Part shown: positions 16,365 through 24,486 of the stretch, one piece after another | Position numbering within the stretch: the stretch's first letter is position 1 | Layout: every line of letters starts with the position of its first letter | Source: Candidatus Neomicrothrix sp. UBA6944 | GTDB taxonomy: Bacteria > Actinomycetota > Acidimicrobiia > Acidimicrobiales > Poriferisodalaceae | Length of the DNA stretch: 64,000 bases | Reading direction: 5' to 3' | Assembly (NCBI GenBank): GCA_002448715.1 | Contig: DJZU01000095.1 | Coordinates: 36,761-100,760, forward strand | The notes under the pieces: model-generated | Told to the model about the DNA's origin: nothing | The model's database searches: none | The model's input: the letters and a program-made list of their open reading frames with translations, nothing else | Made by a program: the position numbers and the translations under genes

Positions 16365-17576
16365 ATGGATCTCTCTAGTAAAGATGCGGACGAAATGCGG
16401 CAGTGGGTGAAGGAGCACTGGGACCCTTCGGGCGATCTTGTGTCTTGGCGGACACAGTTGGCTGAAAGCGGCTGGGGTGCACCTTCTTGGCCGGAGCAGT
16501 GGTTCGGTCGCGGCCTTACTGCGGGGAGCGACAAGGTAAGTCGCCAGATCCTCTACGACTCGGGCGCGGTCGGTATGGCCTCCGGTGTGAGCATGTATCT
16601 GGTTGCGCCGACCTTGTTGGAGTGGGCGACAGAGCCGCAACTCCAACGCTTTCTCCTTCCCATTCTGACGGGGAGCCACAAATGGTGTCAGCTATTTAGC
16701 GAACCTGGAGCCGGTTCTGATTTAGCGAGCCTCGCGACACGAGCGGAGCGAGACGGGGACGAATGGGTGATCTCTGGACAAAAGGTCTGGAATTCGGGTG
16801 CTCAAAAAGCTGACTACGGCATTTTGCTTGCGCGCACTGACTTCACCGCCACGAAACACCAGGGAATATCGTTCTTTCTCCTCCCAATGAAGCAGGCTGC
16901 CGTCGAAGTGCGTCCCCTTCACCAGATGAATGGCCACTCCTCTTTTAACGAAGTGTTTTTTGACGAAGCGCGCCTTCCGCATGAAAACCTGATTGCATCG
17001 CAGGGAGATGGATGGAGAGTAGCGCTCACCACTCTCGCTCACGAACGCAGTGCTGTGGCTACGCCCCGCCCAAAGTTCCCTTTGAGCACTAGCCCTTTAG
17101 TCATGGCAGCGAAGACGGAAGCCGACGAGTACTTCGCCACCTATAGCTGGTATCCGCAACGTGCTGGCCGACCGCGCCTAGTGGAGCCGCAGGCGCGGCT
17201 TCTCGGTAAATCACAGATTCCCCGTGTGCGCCAGCTCGTCGCGGAAGTAGAAACGCTGCAACGAACTTCCCGGTGGACTACACAACGTGCTGGCGCAGCC
17301 CGATCGGCTGGGCGAGCACCAGGCCCAGAAGGATCTGTTGCGAAGCTAAACATGAGCATGACAGCCATGAAGAGTGCCGCTGCACATGCCGCGATTTTGG
17401 AAACGACCGGGGTCCTAAGCGGGAGTAGCGTTTCGCCCCATGAGGTCCTCGCTGAGGTCCTAATCTCAACACCTGCTCAATCGATCGCGGGCGGTACCGA
17501 CGAAATTCAGAAGAACATCCTCGCTGAAAGGGTGCTAGGTCTACCCAAAGAACCTCGCCCTGGGGACAAAGAATAA
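16365..17576 (+). CDS. acyl-CoA dehydrogenase family protein
   Basis: 403 residues. SEPGAGSDLASLATRA, WVISGQKVWNSG and the closing AGGTDEIQKNILAERVLGLPKEP match the family and closely resemble the paralogue at 9275. The central region is longer and Arg/Ala-rich (about 240-320). Together the two may form a heteromeric dehydrogenase for a bulky acyl-CoA. The ATG lies one base after the nitroreductase stop. Confidence 0.87.
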   Translation: MDLSSKDADEMRQWVKEHWDPSGDLVSWRTQLAESGWGAPSWPEQWFGRGLTAGSDKVSRQILYDSGAVGMASGVSMYLVAPTLLEWATEPQLQRFLLPILTGSHKWCQLFSEPGAGSDLASLATRAERDGDEWVISGQKVWNSGAQKADYGILLARTDFTATKHQGISFFLLPMKQAAVEVRPLHQMNGHSSFNEVFFDEARLPHENLIASQGDGWRVALTTLAHERSAVATPRPKFPLSTSPLVMAAKTEADEYFATYSWYPQRAGRPRLVEPQARLLGKSQIPRVRQLVAEVETLQRTSRWTTQRAGAARSAGRAPGPEGSVAKLNMSMTAMKSAAAHAAILETTGVLSGSSVSPHEVLAEVLISTPAQSIAGGTDEIQKNILAERVLGLPKEPRPGDKE

Positions 17577-17619
17577 GATAAGAGCACGCCAGATTAAATC
17601 GAGGACTGACAGGACCGCT

Positions 17620-18066
17620 ATGGCTTCGCAATCGCTCTCATCCAACGTGAACTGGATCCAGTTCCCGGGTTTCGCCGGTTTGTATTACAACGTTTTAGAC
17701 GTTGATCCGGAGGATCACTTTGTTCAACTTCTCATGAAGTTTGAACCCGGAGTTCAGTGCGTCCCACATCGCCATATCGGTCCCGTCCAGACATTAGTCC
17801 TGGAAGGGGAGCACCTGATTTTTGAAGTGGACGACCCCGCAAAACTCATCGATCGCCGCGCCGCCGGTACCTATTCCTCCCACAACGGCGACGAAGCCCA
17901 CATTGAGGGAGGCGGCGATGATGGAGCCGTTGTTTTGCTGTCTATGGAAGCAAAGAACGGCCAAATCTGGGAGACGTACGACACCGAGCTGAAAGTCGAG
18001 CGGGTATCTGTACCTGACGATTTCAGACGCGGTCTACGAAAACAGTCAGCTAAGGATTCAATATAG
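17620..18066 (+). CDS. cupin-domain protein
   Basis: 148 residues. One cupin barrel: FEPGVQCVPHRHIGPVQTLVLEGE gives metal-binding histidines, with a later HNGDEAHIEGG. Similar proteins include the 2,4'-dihydroxyacetophenone dioxygenase-like and ChrR-like cupins. A metal-dependent oxygenase or isomerase role is possible. AGGA five bases before the ATG serves as ribosome site. The next gene starts directly after its stop. Confidence 0.8.
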   Translation: MASQSLSSNVNWIQFPGFAGLYYNVLDVDPEDHFVQLLMKFEPGVQCVPHRHIGPVQTLVLEGEHLIFEVDDPAKLIDRRAAGTYSSHNGDEAHIEGGGDDGAVVLLSMEAKNGQIWETYDTELKVERVSVPDDFRRGLRKQSAKDSI

Positions 18067-18954
18067 ATGACGACTGCTGATCGAGTTTTGGTGCGACGCT
18101 TCGCGCGGGCTGCCGAACCGCTTCATTCTTGCAGCTACTACGCAGACGAAATCACTCAGTTCGACCGGGTCGGCTACAGCGGCTGGTGGCACGCATACTT
18201 TGCCTATCGATCCGCGCCACTGGGCCCGGCCTCATCCGCGGAAGTAACAGAGGTGTTCTACAACTTCGCTCCCAGAATGGTGGCGCGAGCGGTACCTGGC
18301 TGTTGGGACATTCTTAACCCCCGGCAGACAAGAACTATGCATCTTGAACTCGTTGAGGCAGCACTCTCCCGAATCTTCAATGAATACAATTTCATCGCAC
18401 CTTTAGATCCACTCGTGGATTCTTTGAGAACCGGACTCACCGGACTCAACTCAGAAGATAGACCTCTCTTCGGTGCATGGGCAGACGAATCATGGCCTCA
18501 GAGCTCCTTATTAGGGTTGTGGCATGCGAGCACACTATTAAGGGAGTACCGCTTCGACGCACACAATCTGGCACTGCGAAACGCCGGTATTTCAGGATTA
18601 GGGAGCCATCTGCTTATGGCTGCAGATGGAAGAGGAACCCCTCAAGTAATCCAAAAGATCCGAGGCTGGACACAACAGGAATGGGACAGTGAAGCCTCTC
18701 TACTACATGAGCGAGGGTGGCTGGACTCAACGATGGGTTATACCGAGCTTGGACGCACCGAACGCAAGCTAATAGAAAGTGAAACAGACAACGGGTGTCT
18801 GGAACTTTGCTCGGCATTGGATAAATCAACGCTGACAAACGCACTCAGCGTCCTCGAAGCGATCGCACAATATCTGATCGAATTCGACGTGGTGCCGGGC
18901 CGCTGGCCGCCAGCGCATTTAGGTAAGTTAGATCCCTCCACGAACCAAGATTGA
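18067..18954 (+). CDS. SCO6745-family protein (helix-turn-helix-like)
   Basis: 295 residues. The N-terminal HSCSYYADEI and WWHAYFAYRSAPLGPASSAEVTEVFYNFAPRMVARAVPG pattern is typical of the actinobacterial SCO6745 family, annotated as having winged-helix-like parts. The function is not established; regulation by DNA binding is possible. It starts right at the stop of the cupin gene. Its presence is one of the clues for an actinobacterial host. Confidence 0.75.
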   Translation: MTTADRVLVRRFARAAEPLHSCSYYADEITQFDRVGYSGWWHAYFAYRSAPLGPASSAEVTEVFYNFAPRMVARAVPGCWDILNPRQTRTMHLELVEAALSRIFNEYNFIAPLDPLVDSLRTGLTGLNSEDRPLFGAWADESWPQSSLLGLWHASTLLREYRFDAHNLALRNAGISGLGSHLLMAADGRGTPQVIQKIRGWTQQEWDSEASLLHERGWLDSTMGYTELGRTERKLIESETDNGCLELCSALDKSTLTNALSVLEAIAQYLIEFDVVPGRWPPAHLGKLDPSTNQD

Positions 18955-18986
18955 CGGTAAATTAGGTTCAGTTTTCGAGACGAGCG

Positions 18987-20705
18987 GTGACCGACTTGAC
19001 CCAAAATTCACTCACCCCAAGTGAGGCAGGAGATCCAGAGCGCTCCGATTTCGTGCGGGAACTAGTGTCAGAGGATCTTGACAACGGCCGCTTCAGTCGA
19101 GGCATCCAAACAAGATTTCCCCCTGAACCCAACGGTTATCTACACATTGGCCATGCAAAGGCGATCGTCCTCAACTTCTCGATCGCGCGTGAGAACGGCG
19201 GCGTATGCGTGTTGCGATTCGACGATACCAACCCCGCCACCGAAGACCAGCGTTACGTGGATGCAATCGTCGAAGATATCGAATGGCTGGGTTACACCCC
19301 AAATTCGATTAATTACTCTTCGGATTACTTCCCGCAGCTTTACGAATGGGCCGAGATGCTGATCTCAAAAGGCCTCGCCTACGTCGATGATCAATCCGCT
19401 GAAGAAATAGCAGAACAACGCGGAGGATTTGGGCGACCGGGCATTGAAAGCCCTTATAGAGACAGAAAACCCGGCGAAAATCTCAAATTGTTTCGGGAAA
19501 TGAAGGACGGGGTACACCCCGAAGGATCATGTGTTCTTCGCGCAAAGATCGACATGCAGCACGAAAATATGCAGCTCAGGGACCCGGTGATGTACAGGAT
19601 TCGAGACCAACATCACTATCGGACCCGAGACACATGGAAGATTTACCCAAGCTACGACTGGGCACATGGTCAGGGTGACGCCCTCGAGGGGGTCACCCAT
19701 TCGCTGTGCAGTCTTGAATTTTCCGACAACCGGGCACTATACGAGTGGTACTTACGGCAACTTCCGTTGGAGGGCGAAGCGCCATACCAGACGGAGTTTG
19801 CCCGGCTAGAACTCACTTACACCGTTACATCCAAACGACGATTGAAAGAGCTTGTCGATGACGGACACGTCGCTGGGTGGGACGACCCTCGCCTCCCAAC
19901 GTTGCGAGCTCTTAGGCGCCGCGGATACCCGGCGAGCGCAATCCGTGAATTCTGCGCGTTTGTTGGTGTATCTCGAACTAATTCACGCCACGACATCGAA
20001 CTGCTTGAGTCATTCGTGCGCACTGAACTCAACCGGACGGCTCAACGCCGAATGGCCGTCTTGCGTCCTCTGAAACTAGTCATAACCAACTGGCCCGACG
20101 ATGAGAACGGCAAACCAGTGGTCGAACACCGGACTCTGGCCAACAATCCCGAAAACCATGACGACGGAACGCGGAAAGTACCGTTTAGCCGCGACTTGTG
20201 GATAGAACAGGACGACTTTCGCATGGAGCCGCCACCTAAATACTTCAGGCTCTCGCCGGGTACCGAAGTGCGACTTCGAGGCGGCTATCTAGTGACCTGC
20301 ACTGAAGCCATATGCGACGAAGCAGGAAACCCTCTTGAAGTTCACTGCACATACGACCCTGCGACCGCAGGAGGCTCAGCGCCAGATGGACGCAAAGTCA
20401 AATCGACGATCCATTGGGTGGACGCAAGCAACGCGGTAGATGGCTCAGTAGCGCTTTATGAGCGTCTATTTAAAGAAAAGGTTCCCGGCGAAACAACAGG
20501 CGACCCACTAGATGATCTTGACCCAAATTCGCTCGAGATACTTCAGGGATGCAAGTTCGAACAATCATTATCGGGTGTGGCCCCCAGCGAAGTTGTTCAG
20601 TTCGAGCGTCTTGGCTACTTCGCCGCGGACTCCGAGGCACATGGCCATTTTCATCGTACAGTCGGACTACGCGACGAGTGGGCCCGACTCCAGAAACAAA
20701 AGTAA
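18987..20705 (+). CDS. glnS: glutaminyl-tRNA synthetase
   Basis: 572 residues, close to the E. coli enzyme. RFPPEPNGYLHIGHAKA has the HIGH motif at 53-56, and TVTSKRRL near 279-285 is the KMSKS-equivalent loop. YEWYLRQL and the C-terminal beta-barrel anticodon domain (EQDDFRMEPPPKYFRLSPG) distinguish GlnRS from GluRS. It charges tRNA-Gln directly. The start is GTG. Most actinobacteria use GatCAB amidation, so a GlnRS here is uncommon. The SDR gene follows after 10 bases. Confidence 0.93.
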   Translation: MTDLTQNSLTPSEAGDPERSDFVRELVSEDLDNGRFSRGIQTRFPPEPNGYLHIGHAKAIVLNFSIARENGGVCVLRFDDTNPATEDQRYVDAIVEDIEWLGYTPNSINYSSDYFPQLYEWAEMLISKGLAYVDDQSAEEIAEQRGGFGRPGIESPYRDRKPGENLKLFREMKDGVHPEGSCVLRAKIDMQHENMQLRDPVMYRIRDQHHYRTRDTWKIYPSYDWAHGQGDALEGVTHSLCSLEFSDNRALYEWYLRQLPLEGEAPYQTEFARLELTYTVTSKRRLKELVDDGHVAGWDDPRLPTLRALRRRGYPASAIREFCAFVGVSRTNSRHDIELLESFVRTELNRTAQRRMAVLRPLKLVITNWPDDENGKPVVEHRTLANNPENHDDGTRKVPFSRDLWIEQDDFRMEPPPKYFRLSPGTEVRLRGGYLVTCTEAICDEAGNPLEVHCTYDPATAGGSAPDGRKVKSTIHWVDASNAVDGSVALYERLFKEKVPGETTGDPLDDLDPNSLEILQGCKFEQSLSGVAPSEVVQFERLGYFAADSEAHGHFHRTVGLRDEWARLQKQK

Positions 20706-20715
20706 GGGGAGCATT

Positions 20716-21471
20716 GTGGCCACTGACAGCCATGAAAACGTGGCGATCATTACTGGTGGTGGAACCGGTGTGGGGGCCGCCACGGCATCCGCACTGAATA
20801 AGCGCGGTTGGTTGATTGTCCTGTGTGGGAGACGAACGGAGCCACTGGAAGAGGTTTCGCAAAGTATCGGCGAGGGAGTTCAACCTGTTGTGGCGGACGT
20901 GTCGGATCCACACGACGTCGAACACTTATTTGGTTCCGCCGTCGAGGCCTACGGGCGAGTTGATCTTCTGTTCAACAACGCTGGGATTGGTGCGCCTCCG
21001 GTTCCCATCGAGGAACAATCTGTAGAGCAATGGCGCTCTGTCGTTGACATCAACCTGACTGGGTCTTGGTTGTGTGCACGTGCGGCCTTTAAGCAGATGA
21101 AGGCCCAGACGCCGCACGGCGGCAGGATAATCAATAACGGGTCAGTGTCAGCTCAGACTCCTCGCCCATTCTCCACGCCGTACACCGCCACTAAGCACGC
21201 CGTCACAGGGTTAACCAAAGCTCTTTCTCTGGAGGGCCGTGATTTAGGCATAACCGTCGGACAGATCGATATAGGCAACGCTGCGACACCACTCACAGCG
21301 CGGATGAGTTCGGGCGTACTACAAGCCAATGGAGAAACTACTGCCGAGGCAACTATGAAAGTCGAAGACGTAGGAGAAGCCGTTGCCCTCATGGCCGAGC
21401 TGCCTGCAGATGCCAATATTTTGCAAATGACGATAATGGCGAACGGGATGCCTCTGGTTGGTCGGGGCTAG
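20716..21471 (+). CDS. short-chain dehydrogenase/reductase
   Basis: 251 residues from a GTG with AAGGGGA upstream; a longer frame starts inside glnS and is not used. TGGGTGVGAATA is the nucleotide loop, followed by NNAGIG, the catalytic Ser region NNGSVSA and YTATKHAVTG (Tyr and Lys of the active site). NAD(P)-dependent oxidoreductase of unknown substrate. It is the last gene of the plus-strand unit that includes glnS. Confidence 0.87.
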   Translation: MATDSHENVAIITGGGTGVGAATASALNKRGWLIVLCGRRTEPLEEVSQSIGEGVQPVVADVSDPHDVEHLFGSAVEAYGRVDLLFNNAGIGAPPVPIEEQSVEQWRSVVDINLTGSWLCARAAFKQMKAQTPHGGRIINNGSVSAQTPRPFSTPYTATKHAVTGLTKALSLEGRDLGITVGQIDIGNAATPLTARMSSGVLQANGETTAEATMKVEDVGEAVALMAELPADANILQMTIMANGMPLVGRG

Positions 21472-21483
21472 AGTGCCCGGCGC

Positions 21484-21768
21484 TCACCCTTCGATTATGT
21501 ATAGCGACCCTGTGCTGGCCTCTTGACGTAAGGGGCGAGCAGCCGAGTATTCGACACTGTTGTACCAAGCCTTCGCCGCTTCCATTGAGGGAAAACGAAT
21601 AATGACGTTTCGCGTCGGCGGCTCTTTGCCTTCCATGGTGATCCAGTCTCCGCCTCTAACCAGATAGGATCCCCCGTGCCGCTCTACCGAGTCTGCGGCA
21701 AGAGGCTTGTACTGCTCGTATAGGTGTGCGTCAGCAACCTCCCCTTGGAACACTACATATGCAGTCAT
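21484..21768 (-). CDS. DUF1330-family protein
   Basis: 94 residues from the ATG that follows a perfect GAGGAGG five bases upstream; a longer frame overlaps the thioesterase gene. The AYVVFQGEVADAHLYEQYK start and NVIIRFPSMEAAKAWYNS are the dimeric alpha+beta barrel DUF1330 pattern. Biochemical role unknown. It is third in a minus-strand group after the AhpD-like and thioesterase genes. Confidence 0.88.
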   Translation of the reverse strand: MTAYVVFQGEVADAHLYEQYKPLAADSVERHGGSYLVRGGDWITMEGKEPPTRNVIIRFPSMEAAKAWYNSVEYSAARPLRQEASTGSLYIIEG

Positions 21769-21790
21769 GTGAACCTCCTCGGTCAACGGC

Positions 21791-22600
21791 TTAGCGGTCG
21801 AGGGAACCAGTGATCGACGATATTGCAAAAGATTGGGTCGCTACCGCCAATAAGGTTCCAGTTCGAGAGAAAATTTCTACGCTTCCATGCCCGATGCTGT
21901 TTTCAATAGCAGCTGATCGAATACAGAGAAGCACCCAGCTGCTTTGTTCCTGGCTTAGTAGTCGCACTGAGTGGTCCAGACTCGAGCCGCGAAAGCCCTT
22001 GTCAAGGCTTACCCTCATACCGCTGGGCAGTAGGTCGGCGAGAGCAATCAATCCTTGTGTTGAGGACGCCAGAGTGTCATCAAGTCGAGCCCAGTAGTAG
22101 ACGTCCTTCTCCCCAGGCTTTTGCCAAGCTAAACGAATGTCGGCAAAGTCATTGAACGATCTACCACTCTCCGAAGTAGCGCCACGGCTACTGCACTGCT
22201 CCGGTTCAGGCACCTCGGGTGGAGTCGACCACTGTCGGTCGACCTCAAGATCGTGACCGCCTAAAGCAGCTGCAGCACGAAACACTGTGAGCTCGCCATG
22301 GCGGCAGGTGACTGCCGCTTGTGTGATTCTGTTCCCTACTGCGAGTTCCCTTACTTCAATATCAACTTCAGCACCAACCGACGCTCTGGCCAGAAACTGC
22401 CCGGATATATATGCCAGTCGTCGTCCTGTAGTTCTCTCGAGAGCACCCGCGGCAGCAGCGAGACCGCAACCGCCATGGAGCGTGCCGGTAGCGCCAGCGA
22501 CTTCATCAGTTACCTTGAGCTTCCAGGCGCCCGGCTCGACCCCTTGATCCAAGGGAGCAATTTGGTTCACTTCGGCGCCTTCTTGCGCAGTCGAACTCAC
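21791..22600 (-). CDS. acyl-CoA thioesterase-family (double hotdog) protein
   Basis: 269 residues. The GATGTLHGGCGLAAAAGALE helix-turn and the later LAYISGQFLARASVGAEVDIEV match the TesB-like/4HBT-3 thioesterase fold, with a second hotdog in the C-terminal half. It would hydrolyse an acyl-CoA. The start is GTG, 58 bases after the AhpD-like gene, with DUF1330 following 22 bases on. Substrate unknown. Confidence 0.75.
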   Translation of the reverse strand: MSSTAQEGAEVNQIAPLDQGVEPGAWKLKVTDEVAGATGTLHGGCGLAAAAGALERTTGRRLAYISGQFLARASVGAEVDIEVRELAVGNRITQAAVTCRHGELTVFRAAAALGGHDLEVDRQWSTPPEVPEPEQCSSRGATSESGRSFNDFADIRLAWQKPGEKDVYYWARLDDTLASSTQGLIALADLLPSGMRVSLDKGFRGSSLDHSVRLLSQEQSSWVLLCIRSAAIENSIGHGSVEIFSRTGTLLAVATQSFAISSITGSLDR

Positions 22601-22658
22601 TAGATGCCGGGGTGGGTTTCAAGTCTCACAGTTAGTAGTGCGATAAACATCTCGACAC

Positions 22659-23228
22659 TTACTTCACCCACGGACCGCTTTGTCCACTTTCGTAGTGGTC
22701 AGGTCGTATACCGAATGCTTCAATCATCCGTTGCCAACCGCTCCCGACCGCAAGAAGCGCCCCAAGGCGAAGAATCTCAACTTCCGAAAAATGTTCACGT
22801 AAACGTGCGTGAAGTTCGGCGGGTATTGGGCCCTTAGGGGAACCCGATAGGTGCTCACTGAACTGCACAGCGGCCTTCCAAGCTTCAGGTAAGTCAGAAT
22901 TTTCATAATCTGAGAGCTGAGCGACTACCTCATCTGTGAGACCAGAGCGCACCAACGATGCGCTTTTAACCATGCTTCAATGGAAACATTCGTTCACATT
23001 TGCCATTCGAATTCGACAGAGTTCAATCATTTGGCGATCAAGCCCTGACTCGCCGCCGTACATAAGGCCGACCCAACCAAGGAACATTTCTAAGGTCAGG
23101 TCATCATTAGCCAGCGTACGAAAGAGGTTGTCGTCTTTGTAGGCCTTCGCATACCAGGTCTCAAGCCGCGCTCGCTGGTCGTCGCTTAAATTGTCAAGTT
23201 TGGGTAGGTGCCCTAGTTGATTAGCCAA
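22659..23228 (-). CDS. AhpD/carboxymuconolactone decarboxylase-family selenoprotein (predicted CxxU)
   Basis: Two frames of 83 and 105 residues join through one in-frame TGA (22977-22979), giving a 189-residue protein of normal family length. The active site would read NECFHU: Cys81 and Sec84 replace CxxC, and Glu69 lies 12 residues before Cys81, the spacing of the E/C/C relay in AhpD. The AhpD His four residues after the second Cys is Lys88 here. Reading continues in frame after TGA with the family helix LVRSGLTDEVV. A hairpin 12 bases downstream of TGA fits a bacterial SECIS. The start is TTG behind GGAG. Likely a thiol/selenol peroxidase or disulfide oxidoreductase. Confidence 0.8.
22946..22979 (-). 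promoter_or_regulatory. predicted bacterial SECIS element with its UGA codon
   Basis: After the UGA at 22977-22979, the 6-bp perfect stem AGCGCA/TGCGCT (22946-22964) closes a 7-base loop TCGTTGG. The loop starts 18 bases after the UGA, inside the 16-37 range reported for bacterial SECIS elements. If the U-G wobble at the loop base forms, the loop is CGTTG with G in its second position, as the consensus asks. The hairpin is also coding sequence. Confidence 0.7.
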
Positions 23229-23384
23229 TTCTGTCTCCGAAGGCGCAATAGCTACTTATCCGGCCTCGCAGTTCGCCCAGAAGCGTCCCCGATCACCCGC
23301 CTAACTGCATCTTAGAACGTACTGGGCAGGCACGTGATGCGCGAGCGCTCTAATCTTGCGACAACGTCTCCTTAAGGAATGCAG

Positions 23385-24473
23385 ATGAAAGCCGCAGTTT
23401 TATGTGAACAGCCTGGCGAATTGGTGATTGAAGATCTCAATATTGACTCGCCCGGGCCCCAAGAGGTCTTGATTCAGACCGTCGGCGCCGGCCTATGTCA
23501 CTCAGATTTGCACTTTATGGAGGGGCTCTTTCGAACGAAGGTTCCGGCTGTCATGGGACATGAATCCGCTGGAATCGTCCAGGCGGTGGGCACAGACGTT
23601 AGGTACGTCGAGCCTGGTGATCATGTAGTTGCTTGCTTGTCCATATTCTGCGGTCAGTGCAGGCAATGCCTCTCAGGTAATCCGCATCGCTGCAGCAACG
23701 GACGGGCCACATCCCGTAACCGAGACGACTCCCCCAGGCTGCAACGCTCAGATGGCACACCCGTCGACCAGATGGCGCGTCTGGGCGGCTTCGCTGAGGA
23801 GATGCTGGTCCACCAAAACGGCGTCGTTAAAGTAACCCCGGATATTCCATTAGAAAAAGCATGTCTTATAGGTTGCGGCGTTACTACCGGATTTGGCGCC
23901 GCAGTGAGGACTGCCGCAGTTCCGGTTGGCGCCACGGTCTGTGTTATCGGATGTGGCGGCATTGGATTATCCGCGATTCAAGGTGCTCGAGTAGCCGGAG
24001 CCGGTCGCATTATCGCCGTAGACATGAGCGGGCCGAAGCTCGAAACAGCCCGTTTAATGGGGGCGACGGACACGATAAACGCTGGGGAAGTTGAGGATGT
24101 GGTCGGCGCTGTGCGCGACCTCACTAAAGGTGGCGTCGAATACAGCTTCGAAGCAATTGGATTGAAGGCCACAGCAGAGCAAGCCTTCGAGATGCTTGAT
24201 GTTGGAGGGACCGCAACTGTGATTGGCATGGTCCCTTCAAGCACCAAACTGGAAATCAGAGGAATAGAACTGTTAAGTGAGAAAAAGCTTCAAGGGTCAA
24301 TGATGGGATCCAATCAGTTTCGAACTGATATCCCCCAAATGATCGACCTCTATTTGGGTGGTCGCTTACTTCTTGACGAAATGGTGTCAGCCACCATCCC
24401 GTTAGAGGAAGTTAACGAAGGGTACGCCTGGATGAAGGAGGGCACGGTCGCTCGAACAGTGGTTACGTTCTAA
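23385..24473 (+). CDS. zinc-dependent alcohol dehydrogenase (MDR family)
   Basis: 362 residues from the ATG six bases after TAAGGA; an ATG six bases earlier sits on the ribosome site. GLCHSDLH and GHESAGIV give the catalytic zinc ligands. CGQCRQCLSGNPHRC is the four-cysteine structural zinc loop. GCGGIGLSAIQGA is the NAD-binding motif. It resembles class III/Rxyl-type dehydrogenases that oxidise alcohols or hydroxyacyl thiols. It diverges from the selenoprotein gene across 156 bases and has a TAATCT -10-like hexamer at 23351. Confidence 0.9.
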   Translation: MKAAVLCEQPGELVIEDLNIDSPGPQEVLIQTVGAGLCHSDLHFMEGLFRTKVPAVMGHESAGIVQAVGTDVRYVEPGDHVVACLSIFCGQCRQCLSGNPHRCSNGRATSRNRDDSPRLQRSDGTPVDQMARLGGFAEEMLVHQNGVVKVTPDIPLEKACLIGCGVTTGFGAAVRTAAVPVGATVCVIGCGGIGLSAIQGARVAGAGRIIAVDMSGPKLETARLMGATDTINAGEVEDVVGAVRDLTKGGVEYSFEAIGLKATAEQAFEMLDVGGTATVIGMVPSSTKLEIRGIELLSEKKLQGSMMGSNQFRTDIPQMIDLYLGGRLLLDEMVSATIPLEEVNEGYAWMKEGTVARTVVTF

Positions 24474-24486
24474 AACAGAAGCACGC

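Noticed and set aside
22659..23228. Reading the AhpD-like pair as a pseudogene or as two separate genes
   Set aside because: The frame is uninterrupted apart from one TGA at the exact redox Cys position, the spacing of Glu, Cys and TGA fits AhpD, and a hairpin of the right distance follows.
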